Assembly (NCBI GenBank): GCA_902805475.1
Contig: CADCSX010000003.1
Span: 3,100,001-3,164,000, forward strand
Reading direction: 5' to 3'
DNA length: 64,000 bases
Origin: Entonaema liquescens
Lineage: Eukaryota > Ascomycota > Sordariomycetes > Xylariales > Xylariaceae
This document shows, piece after piece, positions 1-11,582 of this stretch. The notes under the pieces are model-generated. The model searched no databases. It was given only the letters and a program-made list of their open reading frames with translations, and was not told where the DNA came from. A program made the translations under genes and the position numbers. The number at the start of each line of letters is the position of its first letter. Within the stretch, counting starts at the first letter, position 1.

Positions 1-1819
1 AGATATATTTACATTTCAACGCTTGCATTCCCACTTGCATCAAGACAAGAAGCTTGAGGCGTCGGCGTTTGGTTCCTAGTCTCTGACTTGCGGGATCTAG
101 AGATTAATCGGGTGCTTTCTCCTGGTAAGTTATATTTCGTGGTTAGTCAATACCTCATTTTCCCTTTCTACGCTACAGCAGTATGGTTATTCCTTTTTTT
201 CTCCCTACACCTAAGACCCGCAAACCATACCGATACCGTCTCTGAATTCCCATAATCATTAGCATATCGTATATATAAAATAAGGCCAAGTTGGACCATA
301 CACAAAACACTAATTTCGATGCTGGCATTGGGTTCATGTCCCGTGTACATATAATTCGGCCCCTTTTACGATTAGCACATGTCCTTAATAGTCTAGGTGG
401 ATGGGCTTTATACATGCAGCAAGGAAAGAGCTACTACCATAAGTTCAGACTTAATTATCAAAGCGCTTAGGCGTTACTTACGTGGTAGTCCCCGTAGCCT
501 TTCAATATCATTTCTAGGCTCTTCTACTATCAGAAAACTCTTATTTGGCGCCTGTCCGCAGTGCAGACTGGGCGTACAATTTTTTCTAAGCCTCTTCGTC
601 AATAACGTCCGCCAAACACACTAAGCATCTGGAGTATTTTCGGGTGGTTTCTTCGGGTGTATAAATTCTATATTGTTATATGGGATGGTTTCAAGTAGCA
701 ACACCCCTTTTCTTTCCCCAAATCCAACCTTCCAATTCCAAGTTGGAATTCATGGAGAAAGAGATATTTGGGCGAACTTCATAGTAAAGTCAGGTTCCAT
801 ATATATTGTGACTTAACGCCGTTGCTCCTTGCATCTCATTTGCTTTCGGATGATTTTCAAACTGCTTGCCTATCAAATGCCACCAACCTCCATCCCCAAC
901 ACTATTTTTGATTTCCTGGCCCTTTAGTCGGCTGTTGATTATTTTAATTCGTATAATCCTCTCGTCTTCAGGAACATCGTCGCTGGCTGGCCTCTCCCCT
1001 CTATTTCATCCTCAATTTCGGCTCTTACTTTGTGCTTTGCTCAATTCTTCTCTCCTCACAATCCCGTAATCTGCTTCAGCGAGGAATAAGATACTTCAAG
1101 CGCTCATTTTTCAAGTATCCCGCGTATTTGGCCTCTAGCCTACGACATAGATACACTGTCTAGTATGAATTGTGGAGCAAGCAGAGAATATCCATGAGTC
1201 CATCCTAAGAGTGCCTTACTCAGCATCCCTTAAGTCCTCAACCCGCCAAATAAAATTTTTCTATGTTGCGTATAAGCACTGTCTTCCAGATAGCACTGTC
1301 TTCGGGTCTGGGTACTGATATCTTGTTTGCTAGGAGATCTATATTTAGCCACACACAGCTTTAATTGATCGCAACAAGCTTCATAGGTGAGTCGCTTTGT
1401 TCAGTTTTATCGTATACCTTGTCGTCCATCTTGCACAGCATACTGTGCAACTACTAGACTGCTTCACTTCTACTTTTCTGGCCCCACACCCTTTCTGTCC
1501 TATATCAAAATTTTCAACAGCTCATGGTTCCCTTAATGTTTCCTCATCATTACAACCTACTTTTATTATTGCCAAACCTTACGCCTACTTTCCCTTAGAT
1601 GGCCAGACTAATCTAGACCTATCTTTTCGTGATATTCGATTCCTATATTACACATTTAGGGCTCATGCCGAGCAGCCTCTTTCCACTTACGCCTAAGTTT
1701 CCAGTTGATTTTATTGACCAATATTTGGAAGCACAGTCATCTCTACTAGCACTATCCTAACTATCGATTCATAACTCAACCGATAAGACCCGACAGATTT
1801 GCACCACAATCTTGATTTG
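1..1819. other. Upstream region, no supported gene
   Basis: Short open stretches here (for example 397-624, 866-1069 and 1397-1696) have no recognisable domain and low-complexity composition. Several isolated donor-like sites (GTAAGT near 125, GTGAGT near 1387) suggest that part may be a spliced 5' leader of the RNA-binding protein gene downstream, but no complete leader can be drawn. I see no tRNA or rRNA. Confidence 0.4.
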
Positions 1820-1962
1820 GTATGTTCATTCCCCCTAGCCTGCTTATATCCTTGTATATCACTTCATCTTAAGCATACAACTCCCTATTACCAGTACGAG
1901 ATTTTTCATTCCTCATCAAATCCATGAACTCTTCAACGTCAGCTTTTAACACCCGCTTATAG
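1820..1962 (+). other. Possible 5'-UTR intron of the three-RRM gene
   Basis: A GTATGT donor at 1820 and a TAG acceptor at 1961-1962 enclose 143 nt that includes a TTTTAAC branch-like site. The acceptor lies six bases before the initiating ATG at 1969. This is inference from splice signals only; transcript reads would settle it. Confidence 0.35.
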
Positions 1963-1968
1963 GTTACC

Positions 1969-3627
1969 ATGGACGGATTCAACACTTATAACGGCAAGCC
2001 TCCGTCTAACGGCTCTGGCTCCCAGGGCGATGCAGGCTCCCAAGGTGCAAGCGGTGCCCCTGGTGTACCCCAGCAGGGTCTTGCGTTAGCCCCGATTAAC
2101 GGTCAAGCCGGTGGTGACATCGCGCAGCCTTTCCCTTCTGACTCTGCTCGCCAGACCCTTTGGTACGGAACAGATTATCCTCAACAAATGACAACAAGTC
2201 GTGCTAATTAAATAAATAGGATGGGCGAACTAGCTGGTTGGATGGACGAGGGCTTCATTCGCACACTATTTCAATCGACACTTAATGAAAACGTCCAAGT
2301 TAAGATCATTAGAGATCGTCACTCAGGGTATGAAGAACCTGTCTATTATCATAATCCCCATCGGAGCCCGAGTGGGTTCCATAATTCTTCCAACGGCCCC
2401 AAGCGGCAACAGCCTGCGGTTTCTGGTTCTACACGTTCGATTCCTTCTCCACAACCTCAAATCAACAATTTCTCACATAGTCATAGGAGCGCTGGATATT
2501 GCTTCGTCGAATTTGCCACCCCAGACGCTGCTCAGAAGGCTCTGCAGCTAAACGGCACGCCCATCCCCAATACTGACCGCGTTTTCCGTCTTAATTGGGC
2601 TTCAGGCGGAGGTCTTATAGATCGTCGAGATGACCGGACCCCTGAGTATTCGATTTTTGTCGGAGATTTGGGCCACGAGGTTAACGAGTTTGTCTTGGTC
2701 GCTCTGTTCCAGGCGCGTTTCCCTAGCTGCAAGTCAGCTAAGATCATGACCGATCAGCAAACTGGACAATCACGAGGCTATGGGTTCGTTAGATTCTCCG
2801 ATGAAAAGGACCAACAGCGTGCGCTAGTGGAGATGCAAGGTGTCTATTGCGGTAATCGGCCCATGAGAGTTTCACCTGCAACTCCTAAGAACCGGTAAGT
2901 ATAATAGTCCTACATCTCCTATATATCTTCTAACATTACCGGTAGGAACCACCAGGGAGGGCAGTTCAACCCCTATGGTCACCAGATGGTCCAACCCCCT
3001 CAAGTTCCACACCACGCTGGCGGCATGGGTGGACAGTGGGTGCAACAACAGCCCCCTAACTACGGCTACCAGCAACCCGGAACGTTTAATCCTTTGACAA
3101 TGAACCAATTCACAGACCCGAACAACACCACCGTCTTCGTTGGAGGTCTCTCTGGCTATGTGACAGAGGATGAACTAAGATCGTTCTTTCAGGGTTTTGG
3201 CGAGATTACCTACGTCAAAATCCCCCCCGGAAAGGGGTGTGGATTTGTCCAATTTGTCCACCGCCACGCGGCGGAGATGGCAATCAACCAAATGCAGGGT
3301 TACCCAATCGGTAACTCGCGGGTTCGGCTCTCTTGGGGTCGTTCCCAGAACAATTCTGGTGTAGGTACTCCGTACCGTCCCGCCCCTCCCCCACCTCACT
3401 ATTTCCCCCCTGGACCTCCTGGCCCACCTGGTCCCGGTCCATTTGCCGGGCCTAGTTTTGGAGGCAGCGGCCACCAAGGCCCTCCCCCTGGAGGCCTCGG
3501 TCCCCAGGTACGTCTTGCAATCACTCATATATCTCTATTTGAAGAGGCTAACCATATATTAGTAAACCCGTTCCGCAACGATTCAGTACTTGGTATGACT
3601 CGTCATACTCGTCATGATCCAGCATAA
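1969..3627 (+). CDS. Three-RRM RNA-binding protein (Nam8/Csx1/TIA-1 type)
   Basis: Cytoplasmic/nuclear mRNA-binding protein of the fungal Nam8-Ngr1-Csx1 group, related to TIA-1 and linked in yeasts to splicing and mRNA stability. Exons are 1969-2162, 2220-2894 and 2946-3507; introns are 57 and 51 nt. RRM1 starts at TLWMGEL and has GYCFVEF. RRM2 has SIFVGDLG and GYGFVRF. RRM3 has TTVFVGGLSG and GCGFVQF, followed by a proline/glycine-rich tail. The ATG has a good context (ACCATGG). RRM1 is interrupted between IRDRHSG and SAGYCFVEF by 53 residues rich in Ser, Pro and Asn; this stretch (2328-2486) has intron signals of its own. After a clear donor at 3508 the C-terminus is unresolved: direct read-through stops at 3627, and splicing to the nearest TAG stops at once. 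The core spans 477 codons up to 3507. The family call is firm; the 3' end is not. Confidence 0.88.
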
Positions 3628-5620
3628 CCGGCGTCCTGTGTTTCTGGCGTTTCGGCATGCTTCTCAGTCTCTCGTATCACTCTCTGGTTTCGGCTCTTCG
3701 GTCTTCTCCATCTTCGTTTCCCTACCGTGTATGACGCCATTTACACGCGGTTGTTCGACCATCCTTCTCCTCGTTATGATATGCAGGCGTTGGCGAGTTC
3801 GATACGACAAATGGACGGTGCGTACGGGGTTTTGGGGGTTTTAGGCAGTTGGTTCCCTTGCTTTGCATTGACTTTATGGCGTTCGTCAAAAGTGGATGTT
3901 TCAACAGGGAGAACCGTGTACCATTTGCATTATCTGCTACGACGTTGATTTTATTTCATGATTTCCTTGGTTTCACCTTATTAAACCTGAACGACAAGAG
4001 TCTTCCTTCATGACAATTTCGTGGCATATAGTTTCCGAGATGTCTCAAAACATTGGCCCATTGCAACTGCTTTTCTCTGCAACTGCCTGCGTCCTGATGC
4101 TTTGACATTTTGAACACTTATGCCTTCTCCGCAGATAGCGCAATCAAATTCGTTCGCCTTAGCGTGTGCTCGCCGAAGCGTATCTCTGCTTTCCTTGGGG
4201 TCTACTCAATCTTTGTCTCGAGGTTTTAATAATCAACCACCAACCGTCAACAATATGAGTGGTCTCAAATTTAGTCATCCACAGAGCACTTCCTATTATG
4301 AATCGACGGTATCAAGATTAATTTTATACGTTTATTCAACTTAAGTTCTGTATCGCAGGCTTCACGGAATTCGAAGGACTAAATAACTCCGCCTCGATTC
4401 CGGTGTATCTGCCTTAACTGGTGACAATCATAGCCTTAGTCGATTGGTACATTCGCAAATTCCAACACGGTCGTATGGAAATTTAACCAAACCGTTCCTC
4501 TATTTCTCTGGCCAACGTTATTGCAGCAGTTCATCAAGAGTTGCACCCGGTTTTCGAAGTAGTGGAACGGCGTTCTGCTTGGGATCGTCTTGATGGCGCT
4601 CGTTTAGCCTTTGCAAGCGCAAAAGTAGCTTCATAGGCGCTCAGGTTTTCTTTAGTCAATACAGCAAATTTCAAATACTTATGTGAGGCATACGTGACAT
4701 GCCAGGTGATTGGGGCTCCGGCCATTCTATTTGCACATCGTAGTATAAAGACTAATCGCCCCCGATGAATTCTATCTAGATACTCATAAAATTTAAAGTC
4801 GTTGGTGTCCGTATAATCGTCATTATGTAGGTGTACCTGCTGAGTGATGGGCCTTTAAATTCATTAGATAACAATTCACACCTACTGCTCCTAACTATAC
4901 GAATGTAGTCTAACGAATTAGGAGCACTGCCACATCGAAGTGTCAAACAGACGCTAGGCATGTCAGCCGTCATTTATTTATTTAAGACTTCCCGCCCTGT
5001 CGTTGCCACAACTCAAAGCCACGTGGTGATGCGTCCTTGGGGGGCGTTACGCAATCCCCGGGGGTTTTGGCGGGGAGCCTTACGGAAAGGGAGCACGAGC
5101 TTAAGGGACTGACGTAATCGTGACCCGTTGGTAAGGCCTATTATCGTTTATTGGGTGCGGGATGTAACAGCATCCGGGGCGCTGGTTGGCTCGCTGGGGT
5201 ACGCTTCGGTCCCGAAGGTTTTTCGGGGGCGGCACGTCCCCAGGCCAAGATCCGAGACACATAGGGCATTTCATGGTTTTGGTGTAACGGCCCTAACATT
5301 AATGTGGCTTGAGTGCCTTGTTTCTTATGGGGGAGCCGCGCGTGCGGGTGGAGGGGGGGATATACAAAGGATCTAGGGTTGGCGTGTGTATGGATATATG
5401 TAAAAGAGGGTGGGCGTCCTCTTGCTTGTCTTGTCTTGGTCGAGTAGCGTAGGGTAAGGGGTCTAGAAACTTACAAAGACATACATACGCCTATATTCTG
5501 CATTCCCGCACGCTTGATGTGGTATCGTTTCTTGACAGACGCGTAGAAAAATAGAGACAGGGCTGATTTGGATCGAATCCATTGGCTTCCAATCATCAGG
5601 CCCGCGTGTCTAATTTGAAG
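3628..5620. other. Intergenic region
   Basis: Up to about 3850 this probably includes the unresolved 3' exons or 3' UTR of the RRM gene. Positions 5030-5380 are notably G-rich on the + strand, with several GGGG runs. TATA-like stretches lie near 5355-5400. This is the presumed promoter of the b561 gene. No other gene is supported. Confidence 0.5.
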
Positions 5621-6815
5621 ATGGCTGCTTTTTTCGGCTTGTGTCTCGCCTTATTAGGTAAGTTATGACTACCTTTCCACTGCTTCTTATATACATGAGG
5701 CTCAACAAAGGAATATTCACCGCAATTTCTGGTTGAGAGTTTGTGTTAGATGGTGGCTAACTATTCACATAGCGAGGAATGTCCAGGCCCAGGATTCGTA
5801 CGCCGGCAACAGCGGCAGCAGCGGGTATGCCTGGGCGGGCTGGTCCGGGAGTAGCGGGGAAGGCTATGGGAATAGACCGGATAGCTCTGGGACAGTGGGA
5901 GGCGGCCTAAGTGTGTTTGAGAATGTCGACATCAACCAGGCGACTCGTTACCGAACTGCCCACGGCATCATTGCCGCGATATGCTTCGTCGTTATATTCC
6001 CCTTCGGCGCGATACTCATGCGACTGCTCAGTGGCCGACACACCTGGCTCATCCACGCGGGAGTCCAGGTTGTTGGGTTTCTTCTATTTGTTGCTGCTGC
6101 TGGGCTCGGGATACGTCTTGTAGACATGATTAGGATTCCCCCTGATGGAGCTAGTCTAGTAAGCATCCCCATTTTCTTCGACTCTGCCTCCAGTTTCTTG
6201 CCTCATATTAGCCAGTTACCTTATTTGCTAACAAGTCGAACAGTTAGAAATATCGTCCAGCAACGCTCACCCCATCATCGGTATCGTCATCCTCGTCGCG
6301 ATGTTCATCCAGCCACAACTTGGATTTGCCCACCACTCCAAGTTCAAGCGCCTCCATCGCCGAACCTTTTCTCCTACGCACACCTATGGCTCGGCCGCGC
6401 AACCATCACCCTCGGTATCATCAACGGTGGGCTGGGATTGCAACTAGCAAACGCATCTAAAGGATTAATCATTGCCTATTCCGTCGTAGCGGCAGTCGCC
6501 TGGTTGATATGGGTGATAACCGCCGTGCTCGGAGAAATACGCCGCAAGAAGAGCAAGAACCAGCCTCCTCAAAATAACGTACCCCCAGGACATGCCCCAC
6601 TACCATTTACTAGAGACGGCCGTCGACACCCTGACAGTCCCTCAATCGACCCTAGTCCCCCGTACACGCCCGGCCCTGTATACGGCGGGCCGCCCGTCTA
6701 CGGAGGACAGGCGATGGAGACGGCGCCCGCGAAGAACGTCGTCGGGAGACACGGGTCCGTATCGTCGCTCTCGTCTCAGTTGACGCCTGTAGATGGAAGG
6801 CGAAGACCGTCGTAG
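5621..6815 (+). CDS. Cytochrome b561-type integral membrane protein, frameshifted
   Basis: Probable haem-binding transmembrane electron-transfer protein of the fungal b561/ferric-reductase-like group; no specific substrate can be named. Exons are 5621-5657, 5773-6158 and 6244-6815, with introns of 115 and 85 nt. The first exon plus the start of the second encodes a signal peptide ending near VQAQ (residues 16-19). A Gly/Ser-rich lumenal stretch and several hydrophobic helices follow. Candidate haem ligands, typical of b561, are His76 (YRTAHG), His107 (LIHAG), His150 (NAHPI) and the His in YAHLWLGRA. The tail is Pro-rich and cytosolic. Exon 3 opens in one frame (HHSKFKRLHRR) and continues in another (YAHLWLGRA): one base is missing around the T4 run at 6367-6370. 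This may be a sequencing error in a homopolymer or a real mutation. The 5733-6815 open frame hides both introns. Confidence 0.72.
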
Positions 6816-7637
6816 GAAGAGAAATTCCTAATTATTATTTGGGACTAACATCGTGACAAAATTGGAGGATATATACCCGAGTGGTGCTGAGGGATAGATG
6901 GAGTTAATTATGATATTCTAGAGGGGTATTTGACTACCACTGGTTGCTTTAGTGGGGTTACCAAGGAGGTGATGGTAATTAGATTCGTTATCTTGAGTAT
7001 TGCTATTTAGAATGGGCTACACGGCATTGCTATTATGACATAACAAGACGAGATCTTGCCAACCTATATTTACATTTCTTCGAATATTTCAGGCTAGGAA
7101 AACTTATTAACGAGTCTGAATATGCTGAATTGACATATCCTACCATAGCCTTAGCAGACGGTTTATAACAAGACCGAACTAAAACCATCGATACTGGCAA
7201 CGCACGACAAGGCAGCTTAATTACGCGACGGTCAAGAGGCATGAACATCTATCCAAAAAGGGCTACACGTAAATGTATGGTTATCAGACCAATTACTAAA
7301 AGGGTCAATGTAATTGATTAATGGTCTAGGTCCTTGTGAGTCACCCGTAATAGCTCAAGAGAACTCCTAAATAACTACCTACGTAACTCACTTTATTTAT
7401 TTTCATACCGTTGCCAACCGTCGAATGACAGCAATCTTCCTAATGCCACCCCTTAGCCAGTCCCTTTTATACATAAACCCACCAAGCCAACCTAAATTCA
7501 CCATTGAGCTGGGAGAATCACCGGTAACCTTTCACGGAACCAAATAGAAAGATATATGATCCTTGAACTTGTCCATCGATCTAAAGCTTACGAGCGGCCC
7601 TCTGTATTTTTCCAGGAGAGATGTTACGTTAGAAGTT
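6816..7637. other. Intergenic region between convergent genes
   Basis: This is the 3'-to-3' spacer between the b561 gene and the large GTPase gene. AT-moderate, with no open frame of interest and no RNA gene seen. Confidence 0.5.
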
Positions 7638-10600
7638 TCACTCGTCCTCGAGACATTGGCTCTGCGCTCGAATTTGTTGTTGCATTAATTCATCAGCTTC
7701 AGCCAGCGTCGAGCTATAGTTCACTTCTGACATATCGTAGTCTTCATTAGCCTCACTACGTACGTCGATAGAGGCTTGGGGTTCGTTCGGGATTTCTCGC
7801 TTTATGGATGCCGTATCCAGGCCGTTTGAATTCTCACCCTCTACCGCTGGACTCACTTCGGATGCCTGAATCATCTCGTCTGTTTCGATATGTTCGTCAG
7901 CGGTTGGCTGACCTAGAACAGGGGCAAACATGAAATCGCAATGTTGCAGGAAGTCGTTAACGTTTGCCCGCATGGCGAGTTCTTGCGGTGGCAGCTTGGC
8001 GCGACGGTCGACTGTAGTGCCCACTGTCACGAGGTTAGTATTATATACAAACGGCGATAGCTACCTGTCAAACACTCACCAAGAACCTTCATGTAATCGC
8101 GAAAGATGGAATTAAACATATCTTCCATTCCGTTACTAAGATTCTTTTGAACGGTACGACACATCGCTTCCAGTTGTGCCTTGACCGTGTCGGTAGCCTC
8201 ATTAAACATGGTGTGGCGTGAAGTCTCAACATGGCTTGCCATTGCTGCTTTCATACGATTGAAAGAACCAGGGCCGCGCTCCGCTGTGCAAACCTGATAG
8301 GCATATTCCATGGCGCGGCAGATAGCAGGGGTAAATTGTCGGCTGGCTTCTTTTTGAAGATCGCTGATCACAGCTCGTAAGGTAATTGGTAACTGTTCTA
8401 TTGTGCGCATATGGGCCTGTATTTGACTGTCCAGGGTAATTATCCCCGACACATTAGTGTGGCGCTGTCGAGCGCGGATTTGGGCAGCTTCGTGAAACGC
8501 TTTCAGCTGTTTCTTTGTCTTAGCCGCAAACCCATCGAGGACGGCGGGCAACCGACGCTGAAAAGCACGCTCCCACGACCCCGCTAGACTACGAGAGATC
8601 GGGTCAAATAGCTCAGCGTTAAAGTCATGAGGTCCGGATGCTCCGGTGTAAACGCCGCTTCGTCGAACGGTGGCCTTGTACGTTGCCCAAACTAGCCCGC
8701 CTAACTGTTTAGGTGCTGACCAGCCGTGCGCAGTGTTAGGAGCTGCGGAGATAGCTGCCGGAATAGACGACGTGAAGACAGAATAGACATTCTCTTCAAG
8801 GGATTCCTTAAGAAGTTTCACTGCCTCCCTTATAGATGTATCGAATCCCTATGAAAATAGTTAGCTATGACTAGGGAACTAAGAGGTAATAATTAAAATC
8901 GTAATGCTACGATGGTCGGAACTAGTGAAATCACTTGCACCAGCAGTAGGTGGCATGAAATGGAGAAATCAAAGGACAAAAGTAACTAAACAGCGACGTA
9001 CTGTCTCCAGATCGTTTAAGAGTTTGCGTAGATGCATCTCCTCGCGTCGCTTCTCTACATCCGTAAGCGTAGACTGGGTTCCATCATTACTAGCCCACAG
9101 TTTCATGGAGTTGACCAATTGAGTTAGATCGTTGAGGAACCGACGGCAGTTACTTGCCCGCCCTTCCTCTGTTAGCTTCTTCGCATGTAGCTGAAGTTGG
9201 GGAATTTCGGTGTCTTCAGGAGACATAAAGCCATGACCTCGGAAATCATCTTTTTCGAGTTTCCCAGTTAGTTTTTGGTAAGCGCGACTGCTTACACAGA
9301 ATACAGGAAGAGTACGAGCGACCTTGTCATAATCGCGAAGATCCTGATCGGGGTCGAATGTCGTGTCATCTTCTTCTGCGGCGTGTTCTTGGTCAAGCCT
9401 AATTATTGTCAGTACAACTAGCGTAACAACACTTTAGTGCTACAAATTGAAAACCTACTCTTTGATCCCCATAGCGAAGTCTTGCTTAATCGCGCCGCGA
9501 GAATAATCATTTCGTCCCTGGATGCACAGTGCCTTGATCTCAGCAAGGATTCCCTGTCGCTCGGATTTTGCTTCCTTAATTTTCTGGCGAACATTGCTAG
9601 TTTGATCGTCCAGGCCTCGCTTTTCGCCACGTATTTTCTTCTTCTGTGCCTTAAGCGATGATAGTTTCTCGTCGATAGCATCTTTCGTGAGAGGTCGGCC
9701 TTTTTCAGTTGATTGAGAGTTTTCCTTATCACTCGAGTCATCCTCATAAGCTTCCTGATCATCATCGATGTCGTCGATATCATCGCCATCAGACCCGTAC
9801 GGGCTACGGCTCTTACGACTCCGGAGGGACTTTGCAAACCTCTTTCTCTTCCTGGATCTTTCAAATGGCGCGTAGACTACTTCTCCACTGGAAAGCTGGC
9901 TTTGCAGGTCCTCCCATATATCTATGCTGGCTTCGATTTCATCATCCTGGTCGCCCAGCGCAGTCTTCTTGTCTGTCAACTCTCCCAAGTGCGATTGAAA
10001 ATTTCTCACTGAGTCCTGCAATTCTTCGGCTTTGTTCCAAGATTTGGATAATTCTTCTTCGAGGTTAAGAGTGTCCATAGCTTCCGTGATGGATATATCA
10101 TCGGTCTTGGAACAAATAAAACTAACAGCGGAATACGTGCCGTCGTATTTTAATTGCCGCTTGAAAGAGTCGCCGAGAAGCGACTTGGCTGTTTTGTCAT
10201 CTACAGCCCGGGTAATCGGTGCGACAATCCACAGACCAGTACACGACTTCATGTACTTTTCCGCCACTGCTGCTCGAGCAGCATTGGAATCTTGTACACC
10301 GGGCTGGGCTTTTATTAGCATAAGATTACTTCTTCAAAATGAGGCAATAAACTTCATATCCCGTGAGAGTTTAAAAGCTTACCAGATCGACTATTACGGC
10401 TCCGGTAGACAGTGCCTTTGCCTTGGTATAGATTCGGACAACTTTGATCAAGGGCCAATATTCCATAGGAACATTCCGCTTTTTATGCTCATGTCCGGTG
10501 ATCTTCTCCTTGCTGTCGACATAATGCTGCAACCGACTATAAAGACTCTTTGAGGAACTCGCCTTGAGAATCTTGACACTGCCGAGTACGCCTCGAACGG

Positions 10601-11582
10601 CCGGCTCGTTGGCAAAGCCCTCTGGTGTCCCTTCGGCAATCATTTCCCTGGTCTTGTACGGATAGACAGCCTTTAGCTTTGCATAGGCAATACCGGCCTC
10701 GCTGTCAGCATTAGAACAGTCCCGCGAAACCGCGCCATTTCCGTCCAATAGGTCATTGAACAATATCTTAAGTTCCTTGATCCACTCTTCAGCTGTGATA
10801 AACTCAACCTCAGCCCGATATAATTCAGAAGGATCATCTGAGTGATTATACGAAATCTCAGTAGGTGACGCAGTACATGCGCGTATGCAGTTCGTAGGAA
10901 GTAAACTAGACACGTTTAAGTATACGCCCAAATATCTCGTATGGTAAGGCAATATCATGTGGGGAAAAAAGGGGGCAACAAGGGAGAGGTAGTAAGAGAG
11001 TGTACTGAGAATGCCATAGTAACCGAGATCTTACCGTTCTTCATCTAAAAGTGCGTTGATGACGGAGCTTTTACCGGCGCCGGTATTTCCAACAACGCCT
11101 ACGACGGTGCGATTCGGCTTTGCACTCTCCTTTAATGTATTGATTGTCTCAAGCCACGCATCGACATCAGCATTCTTGAAAGTGCTTAGCTTAACTTTCA
11201 ATTGGTTCAAAAGGTCAAGGCCAACTGTCACTCCAGCCTCTAGCGTTTCGGGAACATCCACAGCAATCAATTGTTCGATATAATTGGTGACGCTTGGTTC
11301 TATGTCAGGAGCCTCTAAGTTCTCATCTTGCTCTATCTCCGGGTCGGGCTTAATATGAACATTCGGAGATGTTGGCGTTCCTATTTCAGCGAAAGGATCG
11401 GGTGACAAGGAGTCTAAGGCACCGGAACCCGATAGGTGCGTGGTCGGGGTATTGCGTGAAAGTTGCGTTGATGCAACCCCAGAAATAGATGGTGCCGTTA
11501 TTGGCTCATCCAAAGGTTCCGGTTTAACGAAAGGGTCCTCGGAACCCAAAGCCTCCATCTTGATAGGAGGATTTGCATCCAT
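7638..11582 (-). CDS. Dynamin-like large GTPase, nuclear type (SLIP-GC-like)
   Basis: Six exons: 11582-11035, 10905-10383, 10303-9459, 9398-9002, 8848-8080 and 8023-7638. All junctions keep frame, giving 1155 residues. G1 is GNTGAGKS (165-172). G3 is D-L-P-G (356-359), created across the exon 2/3 splice. The G4-like motif is SKTDD (422-426). A long helical region follows. It contains a basic RSRKRKR cluster (likely nuclear signal), an acidic DGDDIDDIDDD linker and a Lys/Glu-rich coiled coil. The C-terminal half is alpha-helical. The N-terminus has three sumoylation-type sites: IKME (7-10), VKPE (19-22) and IKPD (77-80). The architecture resembles vertebrate nuclear GTPase SLIP-GC and the many unnamed fungal relatives; the cellular role is unknown. 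The 51-129 nt introns carry good branch sites, such as TGCTAAT before exon 3. The gene looks intact. Confidence 0.85.

Noticed and set aside
5128..5376. 82-codon frame in a G-rich stretch
   Set aside because: Composition artefact upstream of the b561 gene; no domain.
9418..10553. Several frames on both strands overlapping the large GTPase (for example 9418-9864, 9709-10068, 10032-10553)
   Set aside because: Shadow frames of exons 2-3 with no domain; low-complexity acidic codons keep the other frames open.
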